A model generated the notes under the pieces. It worked only from the letters and a program-made list of their open reading frames with translations, had not been told where the DNA came from and ran no database searches. Positions 10,330 through 20,175 of a DNA stretch of 24,547 bases are shown here, in pieces. A program made the position numbers and the translations under genes. Every line of letters begins with the position of its first letter. The first letter of the stretch is position 1. Location of the stretch: NCBI GenBank assembly GCA_001579985.1, contig LRSR01010901.1, positions 1 to 24,547 of the forward strand, given 5' to 3'. Origin of the DNA: Hypsibius dujardini. Its lineage: Eukaryota; Tardigrada; Eutardigrada; Parachela; Hypsibiidae.

Positions 10330-10817
10330 CAATTGTTGAGCCTTGTTTTACGATAAGATGTTTCAGTTGTCCTTCCGCCGGATCCTTGAAACGCTCCGTG
10401 TGACCAACGGATTTATCAATCTCGCGCTGGCGACCTGCAACTGTTGAGCTAGATATCGGGCCACCCGTCCCTTGAGTGAATATACATGTTCATCCCCAAT
10501 TCGATTTCAAAAACTGCTTTAGCATCGGAGAAGTGAAATGTAAACAAAGGATAAAATGTTTTGAAATTCAATATAGATCAACTACAGGTATCTGGCCCCA
10601 TTTCTGTCCTCCCACCATTTATTTGTGTTATCAGTTTTCGAAATCGAATTGGGGATGAACATGAATATTCACTCAAGGGACGGGTGGCCCAATATCTAGC
10701 TCAACAGTTGCAGGTCGCCAGCGCGAGATTGATAAATCCGTTGGTCACACGAAGCGTTTCAAGGATCCGGCGGAAGGACAACTGAAACATCTTATCGTAA
10801 AACAAGGCCATCAATTG
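10330..10817. repeat. Near-perfect long inverted repeat, about 187-bp arms
   Basis: 10330-10516 and 10632-10817 are reverse complements with only a handful of differences, including one small indel near the outer ends and single changes such as GCTCCG against GCTTCG. The 115-bp loop is unrelated. Both outer ends carry CAATTG. The arms are far better conserved than those of the other foldbacks here, implying recent origin or ongoing homogenisation. Transcription would give a long dsRNA hairpin. No ORF. Confidence 0.92.
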
Positions 10818-11043
10818 TTTAGAGACTGGCGGATTGTTACGGCCCCACTGTGCTCTTCAATGATGGAGGGTTCGGCATTCGTCGTTGTGTTTGATGAGCG
10901 TAATTATCCCGGTTGAATGGTAGTCCCTTGTCGTGTCATTTTTCAATCGACGGGGACCCTCACAAACAAAATTCACCAACTTTTTTGTCCAGACTCGTGC
11001 TCTCGACCATTATTGATCGGACCTGATTCGCATCCGTAACAAG

Positions 11044-11190
11044 CATCCGTTACCTGGTGGTCACTACACGTTCGACGGAAATCCTATTCCCATGGTCACT
11101 GAAGCGAAGTGCCTTGGCGTAACGTTCTCGAGCAAACTCAACTAGACCGCTCACGTCGAGAAAGTTTGCGCTAAGGCTAGAAACGCATAA
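11044..11190 (+). pseudogene. Non-LTR retrotransposon reverse-transcriptase fragment (dead)
   Basis: The frame reads HPLPGGHYTFDGNPIPMV, then TEAKCLGVTFSSKLN, a stop (TAG, 11143-11145), then TAHVEKVCAKARNA and TAA. This fits the conserved block downstream of the catalytic centre in Jockey/CR1-like RTs (Y..G..I..V...K.LGV..D..L.W..H....KA). The stop sits where the family has Trp, so a TGG to TAG change is likely. Flanking sequence (about 10840-11040 and 11191-11260) probably belongs to the same remnant, but frameshifts prevent a clean reading. The catalytic YxDD region is not visible. Confidence 0.65.
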
Positions 11191-11928
11191 ATTTCTATTT
11201 TCCACAGAGATTTACATCACATAATCAGAGTGTACATCATTGGCGTGTGCACGAGAATGAAGTGTTTTTTCACAATGGGTACACACGCTGTAATAGTGTC
11301 ATCAATTGGGACATCAGTGGCAGACACCCGTGTTGGATTCAACTTGTCGATTCTACTTTCTACTGCCCAAAGGCCAACGCGGGGAAGAGACCGGAAGTGA
11401 GGGTTTCGTATTAATTAGAGACAGTTGGTTTTACATAGATGGAGGGGAAACAACGATGAGGAGCGGTAGCTCCGAAGGGAAAGGAAACAAAAACGATGAG
11501 GACCCAAAAGCTCCTGTAGAATGGAGAACTAAAAATAGACTGACTAAGAAAACACGCACACAATGCGAGTATATCGAGAAGGGAACCGGTCGCGACACGC
11601 AGGCTTGCGCGCATAACAATCGCCCAGCCGAACACTTCCGGTTCGGCTGTACTTCTGACAACACACAAACATGCAACAAATAAACACACGAGTACATGAG
11701 CGGTGAGCAATGGTTACCTGGAGGATAATTGAAGTCCACCAGTCCAGTCGTCCTGGTCATGAAATTACCCGTGACAAACTACACATTATACAGTATATAA
11801 TACGAGTGCTATTATGTAACCCTTATGGGGATGAGCCTTGATTAAAGTAAATCTGAATGATCGTTCGAAGCATTTCCCTTACCGTGGTACGACGGACATA
11901 CGCACATTTATTTCAGTATTAGATATGT
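11191..11928. other. No gene seen
   Basis: Several open frames on both strands (for example 11306-11683 plus and 11431-11760 minus) overlap one another and show no recognisable domain or splice-bounded exon. The left part may be further decayed retroelement. Confidence 0.45.
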
Positions 11929-13360
11929 GCGCTTGTAGCCGGCAAACGCGTTTCATGGTTTCCAGTTTCACGAAACGCGTTTGCCGGCCCATTCATTCTG
12001 CTTCGGCAAACGCGTTTCATTCAACTTTTACTTTTTATTTTCATTCACATGAAATTTTAAAAATGTGTATAAAGTAGCTGCCGTTGTGTGCTGTAGCCCA
12101 GTCATTTTTGGCGCAGGAAACTGTATAAGATTTTTGTATAAAAAATAATCAAACGCGTTTGCCGGACACCTCGGCAAACGCGTTTCCGCTTCAGTCATTT
12201 CAGGTTATTTCTGATTTCTGGCTGGTCAACGCGTTTGCCGGACATTCACCCATTTAACTCAGTAGGACAAACGCGTTTCATTTAATTTCAATTCAATTCA
12301 AAACGCCGACGGGGATACGTGTCGGGCGTCGGCATCAGCATTGTCTGCTGCAGACTGACCCAGAAATTTTTATCCACGCCTGCTTTCCTTGAAAACGAGC
12401 CGCAGCAATGACACGTAATCGATGAGAAATTTCTGAATTCTCTTCGATATCCAGTCTGTCCAGAGCAACTCATCCTTATTTAGGAACTCGGAAAATATTA
12501 TTAGTTGCAATACGTTGTACAGTATATTTGTGGTTGTGGCTGTCCAGCTGAATCATCGTCCACAAATGGTACGTAAAATTTTGCATACGACCGGAGCAGT
12601 AGTTTTTGAGGATTTTTATTAAAATCAACGCACCGACTAAGCTGACTTTCGCTTTCCTTTTCCTTGTTGTAGAGACTAAGCTCAATTAAACTAAAGTTAA
12701 AAATAAATATAGTGAATAACTTTATTGTTACGTTCTATGTAAATTAGTGTCCTACTGATTACCTTTATGTTTTGACTCAAAAATTAACATTTTCGATCTT
12801 TTGGAAATGAGTTTTTTCGGTAGATGATGCCATTCTGAAGTGAAACAAGACCAATTTTAATTTCAGGGAAAAAAAAATTTCGAGGACAAATCAGGTGACT
12901 CTGCCGACCACTCTAAACATTTCCTGCGTCCTGCGGCCCCGGCAGCCTCATACCAAATCCCAAGTGCGTTTACTACTGGATTCAACTGGCAATTCGGCAA
13001 CACACATCCCTGGTTGTCCAGTAATCAAACACCATTTTCTGCCAACCCCTTCTTCAATCCATGGGCCCAAACGTTGCCAGTACAGCCGAACTGGGCATCC
13101 GTCCAGCCCGTGTCCATCAACCATCCTGCGGCGTCACCGGCGCAACAGCTCTTGGATGGGCTCTCTAGGTTTGAGAAAGTCGTGGATAACGTTATCTCTA
13201 CTCCCAATGGGGAGGGCGACCTCAACATAACGCTTGCAGTAATCCAGCAATAAAAAGTAAAAAGTTGAATGAAACGCGTTTGCCGAAGCAGAATGAATGG
13301 GCTGGCAAACGCGTTTCGTGAAATTGGAAACCATGAAACGCGTTTGCCGGCTACATGCGC
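11929..13360. mobile_element. 1.43-kb TIR element with AAACGCGTTT subterminal repeats
   Basis: About 112-bp terminal inverted repeats, 11929-12040 and 13249-13360, nearly identical, with ends reading GCGC(T/A)TGTAGCCGGC. The palindrome AAACGCGTTT, usually next to GCCGG, occurs at 11944, 11973, 12008, 12151, 12176, 12269, 13272, 13307 and 13336, and a 9/10 version near 12227. Seven copies lie in the left 350 bp and three in the right TIR. Such clustered motifs resemble transposase-binding subterminal repeats of DNA transposons. I cannot define a target-site duplication or recognise a transposase, so the superfamily is unassigned and the copy is probably non-autonomous. Confidence 0.8.
12867..13253 (+). 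CDS. Exon-like ORF inside the TIR element (unknown protein, partial)
   Basis: After a TTTCAG acceptor-like site the frame stays open for 128 residues, to TAA at 13251-13253 inside the right TIR. It has no in-frame ATG and an in-frame stop just upstream at 12858, so if translated it must be a 3' exon of a spliced gene. Composition is structured rather than random: an acidic/basic start (KKNFEDKSGDSADHSK), a Trp/Phe/Asn/Pro-rich middle (GFNWQFGNTHPW, NPFFNPWAQ), and a helix-like end (QQLLDGLSRFEKVVDNV). I do not recognise the family. It could be an accessory protein of the element, a captured host exon, or chance. Confidence 0.35.
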   Translation, partial: GKKNFEDKSGDSADHSKHFLRPAAPAASYQIPSAFTTGFNWQFGNTHPWLSSNQTPFSANPFFNPWAQTLPVQPNWASVQPVSINHPAASPAQQLLDGLSRFEKVVDNVISTPNGEGDLNITLAVIQQ

Positions 13361-14650
13361 TATGCCCAATTTCGGGATCTAAAACCGGCCACTAACCATA
13401 CTGGCATGACATAAAGTAGGGCCTACAAAGGTTAGCCTCAGAAGGCGGCCAAACATTTTTCCTCAAAACCTATACCCTTAGCACGTTTTAGAAAATAATA
13501 GTAGCCGGGGACAAGACTTTGTTCAAATGGGAATAAATCGAGACTTTGGACATTCATCATTGGACGATCCCAGTAGCAGAAATAAACACCTATTTTTGAA
13601 ACTTCTTTTCGTTCCACTTTTTTGAATCCAACTGGCTCAAAAATTAGTTGCGATTCGATTGGCATCAGCCGAGGTTTTTTTTAAAACGAGGGGAGGATTA
13701 CGGTTGTTATGCGGTAAAGTACTCCTGTTAATGCACGGCCAGTGGACTGTAATAGCCGGGTTTCATCAATGGCTATAGCTCCGCCCCTCATTTCCGAATT
13801 TTGTTTCGCAGATGCCAAGAGATTCCAAATTAAATTGTGAGTCAAATGGTGTAAACAAATACGGAAAAAAGAAAAAAGATATTGAGAAATCGGTGTTAAT
13901 GTCTGCGACAGGAGTATTCCAGTTTTTTCAAATTGAACAGGCATTGTCCCCTATCGGATCAAAGTTCAGTTTTGATTTTATTGGCGTCAGCCAATTATTT
14001 TTTGGGATCCGGAGCGGAGCGGCGTTGTGTTCCTTTTTCGAAGTGAACTGTCCTTTTCGAGCGTTGCTGTTGAAAATGGGCCCGTATCTCTTTCAACTTT
14101 AGAAGGTGTAGTTGCAAGCAGAGTTGGTTGGTTCTCGAAAATTTGCGGTTCAGTTTGTGTTCAAGTTCTCCTTACGTTCTTAATTGAGCGTTGGCGATCG
14201 CGAGTTTTGGAAAAATGGAACGCGCGTGCGCTATTGTATGTTTCTTTTTTTGATCGACAAAGTAGTATGTGAAAATTGTTTTAGATATAGTCCATTTAGC
14301 AAAATCATTCTTCGTCGATTGGTGAATCAACGAGTTAGATGGCAAATAATATGACCAAAACGAAAGTTACATAGTGATTATTTATTTTATCAGGATAAAC
14401 CAGATTTGACCACTTTATAAACTTCCCTTGTGAGCGCTGAAGCTTTTTTCCGCGTTCTTTTTGCGTTCAAACACACGAACAAGAAAACAAAAACGAGTGT
14501 TCCCGTACGCACCGCCGCTGATTGCAGGAACATAAGATTTCAATATAATACAGCCGTATCCTCACGTTCTACAGAATCCTTGGCCTGCTTTCTTAGTGGC
14601 CAAAATTTAGAGCTCCTCGCACATAATAGCTATAGTCTCTTAAATGATCC
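13361..14650. other. No gene seen
   Basis: A 1.3-kb AT-rich stretch. Short direct similarities (ATTGGCATCAGCC near 13657, ATTGGCGTCAGCC near 13980) suggest a decayed repeat. Minus-strand frames at 13438-13665 and 13681-13944 have no recognisable domain. Confidence 0.45.
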
Positions 14651-14654
14651 TTAA

Positions 14655-15270
14655 CCCGTTAACCCCAATGCCGTCATATGACGACATGGCGACCTCCGAA
14701 TTTTCAGGCAGAGATGGTTTAAGCGGTTTTGCCAAAATTATCTGATTTTAAAGGTTGGTATCTTGCTTAAAAATGAGAGATTATGGTTTGGTCATTTGCT
14801 ACTTGACCAATTTCCGCCAGAAATAACCAAAGTTAACCAATTTTCACTTGTTTTGAATACAAAAAGGTCTCCGCGGATTTTGAGCTGGAAATTTCTAAAA
14901 ATATGTGCCTTTTTCCATTCACCAAGTTGACCACCTATTGATAGTCTCAATATAATTTGAGTCGGATTGTTGATTGGCACCTGACCAGTGGTCAAAAAGG
15001 CGTTCGATGTTTTGTAAAAATATGAATAAAACTGACTACTATGAAAAGTCATCAATTGATTGATTGATGTTTAAATTAAATATGGCGCGGTCAAGTGCAA
15101 GAAACAGATAATATTGTTTCTAATTTAACAGTGGACAGTGGTCAGTCTAAAAAATACGAATTCTTTAGAGTCGCCCAAAAAATGACATTTTTTTCCTAAT
15201 TTACTAAAAATATGATAGGAAGAATTTTGGCACTCAAATTGTGTCCGAAATGGCACGGCGCGTTAACGGG
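14655..15270. mobile_element. piggyBac-type MITE, 616 bp, TTAA TSDs
   Basis: TTAA at 14651-14654 and 15271-15274 flank ends reading CCCGTTAAC (left) and GTTAACGGG (right). CCC-starting TIRs with TTAA duplication are the hallmark of piggyBac. Just inside the left end is the palindromic GTCATATGAC block often seen in such MITEs. No transposase. Confidence 0.8.
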
Positions 15271-15377
15271 TTAAACGCAAAATGTAATGAGTCATGTCTC
15301 TATACACTCATTATTCGCACATATTCCGGTACTCAGCGAGAGCTGCGGAGGCTAAGGCATACAGCATTTTGATGGAA

Positions 15378-15387
15378 CTAAAAATAA
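15378..15387 (+). promoter_or_regulatory. Candidate MEF2 site
   Basis: CTAAAAATAA matches the MEF2 consensus YTAWWWWTAR exactly, about 490 bp upstream of the ATG of a gene whose family is expressed in muscle. A match of this length also occurs by chance in AT-rich DNA. Confidence 0.35.
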
Positions 15388-15690
15388 CGACCGTGAAATG
15401 GAACCCGATACTACAGCGCAATCTCTGTCGCACACTATGGCACGCCGCTGTGTCGGTCTGACAAGTCGATCCGCCCAAAAAAACTCCATTCAGAGAACTG
15501 CCCGCGAGGACCTGTCAGCATATTCGTCCGGTATAAAGTCCACGAACACGCCGCTGCGAAAGATCTAGACCGTCTGACGCGGTTTTTAAATACCACAAAC
15601 GCCGAGGCAGTCTATTAAAAAACTCCGTCGAACTGCATCCAGGCTCGCTCGCTCACTGCGGTTATGCAAAAAAAATTAGTAGCCGACTAA

Positions 15691-15696
15691 CAGCTG
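15691..15696 (+). promoter_or_regulatory. Candidate E-box (CAGCTG)
   Basis: CAGCTG is the preferred core of myogenic bHLH factors. It lies 178 bp upstream of the ATG at 15875 and about 300 bp from the MEF2-type site. Confidence 0.3.
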
Positions 15697-15874
15697 GAGG
15701 CGGCTCGCAATTTTGAGTAGGGACCTTTGAGAAGTGTGGTGCATAATTTATTCTGCAAGGGAGGGCTGGTTCAAACGCTCGCCTTCCTGCGCTCTCTTCC
15801 CCTTTTGCCTGCGCTTAAGAGCTTCCTCGAGTTTTTTCCAAATCTCCCTCCCGAAACCTGTGATATAGTACAAA

Positions 15875-18800
15875 ATGAACCAAAAAAGCTCTTTTTCACT
15901 CTTTGCCCTACTAGCCATCCTGCTCCTTGCAGTTCACATCGACGGGAAAAAGAGTAAGACATTATTGACTATTTCTGGGGTTTATTACGTTACAGGAAAT
16001 TGCAGAAATCGGGCGAAATACTCTAGAGCTTGTGTGAAAAAACCTTGTAACGGCTGAGTGTCTGGAACAAAATATTATTTATTTTTAATTTATCTGCAAA
16101 ATATCATTTAAATCATCAAATATCATCAAAACATAAAGTTATGTTTTGTTTGCCTCGCTCTTTAAGTGCTCGTCTCAAATGCACGGCCAAATTATTGTTG
16201 ATGCATTTTTGTTTTTGCTTTGGTTGAAAATATTCTGCTGCCTAAATTAAATTAATATTTCTGAGAACTTGATCAACACAATTGTCCAAATGTTTTACAT
16301 TTGCATAGTTTTTTCTGATTTTATCTTCATTATGGTATTCTTATAAGGGAAAGTTTATTAAAATTAAGAATTCAAAAATATGCGGAAGCATTTCTCTACT
16401 GAGACACAATAATTGATTCGACAATATAGAGAACATGCTAAATGCCAAGCATGAAAAAGCTCAGTTCTGAAAAAGAATTCTTTTCAACTCGTCATTAAAC
16501 AAAATTGTCGCCCGATTTCAATAGTAACAGATTTGATTATTTCACATGTCTGTTTCGTGCTCTTTAACACTCCTTCCTTTTTTTTCCCCTCCCTTCTTTT
16601 TCCTGTCTTCTTCTTTCTCTCTCTAGTCGGACGCCTGAGAAAGGGTCATCAACATGATCATGACGAAAATGTCCTTACAGAATTCAAGTGGAACACCCCG
16701 CCGGAAGAATGGGAAGCCGAAGGCCTCGTCGCGGCTGAGAAGCCCGCTGCTGAGGTCGAGGAGCCCGAAGCCCCCGCGCCGCCACCCTCCAAAGGAAAAG
16801 ACACAAAAAAGGCAGCAGCTCACGCCAAGAAGGATGCCGATGATGATGATGAAGATGATGACGATGACGAACCTGCACCGCCGCCATCAAAGGGAAAGGA
16901 CAAGAAGAAGGAAGTCGAAGCTAAGAAGGATGAGGATGACGATGAGAAGGCTGAAGACGAGGGTAGTGATACCAAAGTCGAGGACGCAAAGGACGAGGAC
17001 GAAGGTGACCAGGAGGGCAGTGAGGCCGGCAGTGGCGGGGATGAGGATGCGGGATGCGGAACTGACCGGCCCTACTGCGTGGCGGACCTGCTGCATCTGA
17101 ATGAGGACGACCACGAAGCCCGGAGACGGAAGGACATTCTGATTAACGAGGCGTTGGGCCGGTTGAATCAGATTGTCAACAATCAGATCCATCCGCTCGA
17201 GAAGATGTACAAGTATGAGCATTTGGCCATGAGCACCTTCGGAGGTAATGTACTGTATACTTATAATGGTGGAGAGGATATTTTTGGATGAACGGTTTGG
17301 GAAAACTTTAACACTCATGACCCCTGGCCTTACAGAACCTGAGATCTTTGCCAAACCGTTGGTCTTGGTGATGGAACCATACAAACGCGGGAAGTCATCG
17401 CTCTTGCCGTTGCTGCTTGGAGACACTGAAATCGAAGAAGGTAAACCGTCATGTGTCCTTGTCTTGAACTATCATCCACAGTTGAACCGAAACGTGAGAT
17501 AAAAAAGTGGGATACTTGCGACATTGATCTGTTTCCAGACAAATATAAATATAAAAAGTATTTTAATTTCCGGCTTAATTTAGTCACGTGATAAAAACAT
17601 GCATGCATGGAGAGAAAACTAATTAAAAAACGAAAACCGTTTTGACAAAGGATAACCCTACCATTGCGTCTTGACTGACGCAGATTTGATAACAAATTGA
17701 AGCAGCGAAAAGTTGCACCGGAAAATTGCCTCGCTTTTGTGCGATCATATTCTCAGCAGTTAAAGATTTCTCAATGAATTATTTTAGCACATAAAAAATG
17801 TTCAAATTGAATCATAACGAGCTAGAAAGTGTAACAGTAATGTTATATTTTCATTATTATTCTGTCTGCTTGTCTGTATGTTTGTCATTCACTCTTATTT
17901 TGTTGCGGACTGAGGGTTTAGAGGAATCCTTGTTTACGACTGCCTTTATTGAGGAAAACTAAAGGCTTAAACTGATCAAGTTGCATGCTGGCATACCAAT
18001 TTAGTTTTTTCTGTGTTTTATTGCCTTGTCTAGGCGACGAGATTGAAAATACCGACTTCGTCATCTACTCCCACGCCTCGAAACCCCGCACCCTCGAGGG
18101 CATCCAAGTCCTCCGAAATGAGACTTTCGAGTCACTTCAACGCTTCGGCAAATCCCTGGCCAGTCACTTGAAAGCCATCGAACTGCCTCACCCTCTGCTA
18201 GAACGTGTGACCCTCGTCGAGACGCCGGACGTTCTGGAGAACAGCAAACTCGATCGCGAGTTCCCGGTCGCCAAAGTCCACCAATGGTTTGTGGCTCGTG
18301 CCGACGCCATTATTCTCATCGTCGAGCCGGACCGCGTGGACGTGGGTGAGGCCGATATTATTTGCATAACGGATTTGATTTTAAATAAAGCATAAAATAG
18401 TTTTATTCACCGAGTAGTTAATTTAAAATTGCGTCTTTAAAGTAATATTTTTATAAAAATAACACAATATTTAAAGTAAAATGTGCACAAAATAAAAATG
18501 TTCTCGACTAGTATTTTAGTAGTCATCATTACGTAATCGAAATTAAAACTATAATTTATATATATTTTATTGACCCTAGGTGAAACCCTGGAAGCTGTTT
18601 TCAAGGAGCTGAAAGATCAGGAAGACCTGCTGCTGGTGCTGATTGAAGCGGGCTATAAAACGAGCATCGATGACAGTGTGAAGGCTCTTCGTAAGATGGC
18701 CTGGAGTTTCGCTCCCCACTTCGATGTGAACGAGGCGCCGCATATGTACATTACCAGCTTCGAGAAGCCCTTAGATGGAGAGTGTTCGGAGCTGTATGGC

Positions 18801-19506
18801 AGACAGGAACGGCAGTTTTTGGTGGACCTACACAAAATCCTGGATCATCGTTTCAAGAACCGATTGACCACGGTGTATGAACGGGCAGTGGATGTGCGCA
18901 ACCATGCGTTCTTGGTGGATAAGTTTTTGGACACGTTCATTCAGAAGAAGTCCTTCTTTGGAAGTAATAACAAGGCCCTGGAAAATGTAAGTTAAGAGTT
19001 ATTTGAGACTGGAAAGTAGACAGAGAGACAGACAAAAAAACAGGCAGCGCGAGAAATGACTTATTTACGCTTTCCAGGATATTGCAAATTTCCCCTCCAA
19101 ATTTGGAATCTACGAAGCGGTCCTCCGTCGCACCAATGCCAGTGCCGACGATCTGCCCGATCCGGAGGAGTACAAGGCGTTCTTCAAGACCAATAATCTC
19201 CAGAGTTTCAAAAGCCTGGCCTCGGGATGCTCCTTTATGGGTGGCTGCCCCTCGGTATGAAACAAAACTTTCATTAAGAAAATACAGTATTGTCCAGGAG
19301 CTCCGATGCCTACACCGCCACATGTGCAGTACAACATTCCATGTTATAATTTGCAGGACAAAATCACCAATGCAATTCTGTACGACCTGCCGGAGTTGCT
19401 GGAGAAGTTCACGTCCCGTTTGCCGTTGTGCGTGTCCGACGTCTCTGAATGCACCCTGGAGGACAAGAAATTCGTTCCCGCGCAAAAGAAGAAAAAGGCT
19501 CACTAG
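15875..19506 (+). CDS. Sarcalumenin-like protein, EHD/dynamin-type fold with degenerate GTPase motifs
   Basis: Seven exons: 15875-15953, 16627-17244, 17336-17440, 18034-18345, 18580-18986, 19078-19254, 19357-19506 (TAG). All phases agree; 615 aa. Residues 1-24 are a signal peptide (hydrophobic core LFALLAILLLAV), so the product is luminal. Residues about 55-165 are an acidic Lys/Asp/Glu region with two copies of a PAPPPSKGKD...KKD..DDD unit, fitting the low-affinity Ca2+ binding known for sarcalumenin. The rest aligns with the sarcalumenin/EHD G domain and helices: RTLEGI, LPHPLLERVTLVETPDV, WFVARADAIILIVEPDRVDVG, CSFMGGC. GTPase motifs look lost: P-loop EPYKRGKS (246-253, first Gly replaced), ETPD (330-333) for DTPG, IEAG (393-396) for NKAD. 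The tail is basic (PAQKKKKAH). Expected location: sarcoplasmic/endoplasmic reticulum lumen of muscle, supporting Ca2+ storage; a pseudo-GTPase scaffold is inferred. Confidence 0.92.
15954..16626 (+). other. Intron 1 of the sarcalumenin-like gene
   Basis: GTAAGA donor; acceptor CTCTCTCTAG after a long pyrimidine tract. AT-rich, with no nested gene seen. It splits the signal-peptide exon from the acidic exon. Confidence 0.85.
17441..18033 (+). other. Intron 3 of the sarcalumenin-like gene
   Basis: GTAAAC donor and TTGTCTAG acceptor. AT-rich, with a short CTGT/TGTC-rich patch near 17860-17890. Nothing else recognised. Confidence 0.8.
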
Positions 19507-20175
19507 ATATGATTGCTTCTCAGTTCAGCGCGCGCCCCTTCCCCCGCGTACTGGTCTCCGATATTTTTTTGTCGGCAATAACGTCTCAGTTTACAGTCTT
19601 TTCGATTGGCCAAATTCTACGCCTTAATTCATTGTCCCTAATTCGTACTTTTGTGTTCGTAATTTAATTCTATTTTTTAGAGTCAACGTTGATCATTTAC
19701 CGGTACCGAGTCCTACGTAATTACAAAAAGATGTGTGTGTTAAACTTACGTACGTTAGACAGCACCCCCCCCCCATGACTAATTTGGTTGGTATCAACAT
19801 CCGCTTTGAATTTTTTGTAGCTGCCCCGGATGACCCGGATTATCTCATCTACGATCCTCTGAGAAATTGTTTTGGAGACATTTCAAAGTTGAGAAAACGC
19901 TGGAAGGTTCCATTTTCGTTGTTTTTCGTTGTATAAATGATGATTTATTGAAATGCATTAAATATTATTATCAATAATATTGAATTAGCTAATAAACCTT
20001 TTTTAAATTTTTTTAATTCCCCCTCGGAAAATCGATCCAGAGGATAGGGCGAGAGTGACCGTAACAGCTCTCGTCGGCATTGCAATTTGGCCCCTAATAA
20101 AATCCCGCGAAGATGTTTCGTCTCATTAAGTGATAATATTGTAATTGTTGGTCTTATGACTTACCATTCATAGTC
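19507..20175 (+). other. 3' flank of the sarcalumenin-like gene
   Basis: Candidate polyadenylation signals are ATTAAA near 19957 and AATAAA at 19991-19996, which would give a 3' UTR of about 500 nt. No further gene seen. Confidence 0.45.

Larger units (their letters stand above)
15275..15874 (+). other. Upstream region of the sarcalumenin-like gene
   Basis: No coding exon seen. Contains a MEF2-type site and an E-box (annotated separately) and TTTTTAAATACC near 15583, a weak TATA-like candidate. Confidence 0.4.

Noticed and set aside
11944-13345. CRISPR-like array of AAACGCGTTT repeats
   Set aside because: The repeat is only 10 bp, spacers are irregular, copies occur in both orientations within TIRs, and the host is eukaryotic.
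16654-17100. Basic 148-aa plus-strand frame, and the 179-aa minus-strand frame at 16887-17426
   Set aside because: Both are other-frame readings of the acidic sarcalumenin exon, whose GAT/GAA repeats leave all frames open.
19082-19627. 181-aa plus-strand frame
   Set aside because: Runs through sarcalumenin exons 6 and 7 and the intron between them in a different frame; no homology seen.
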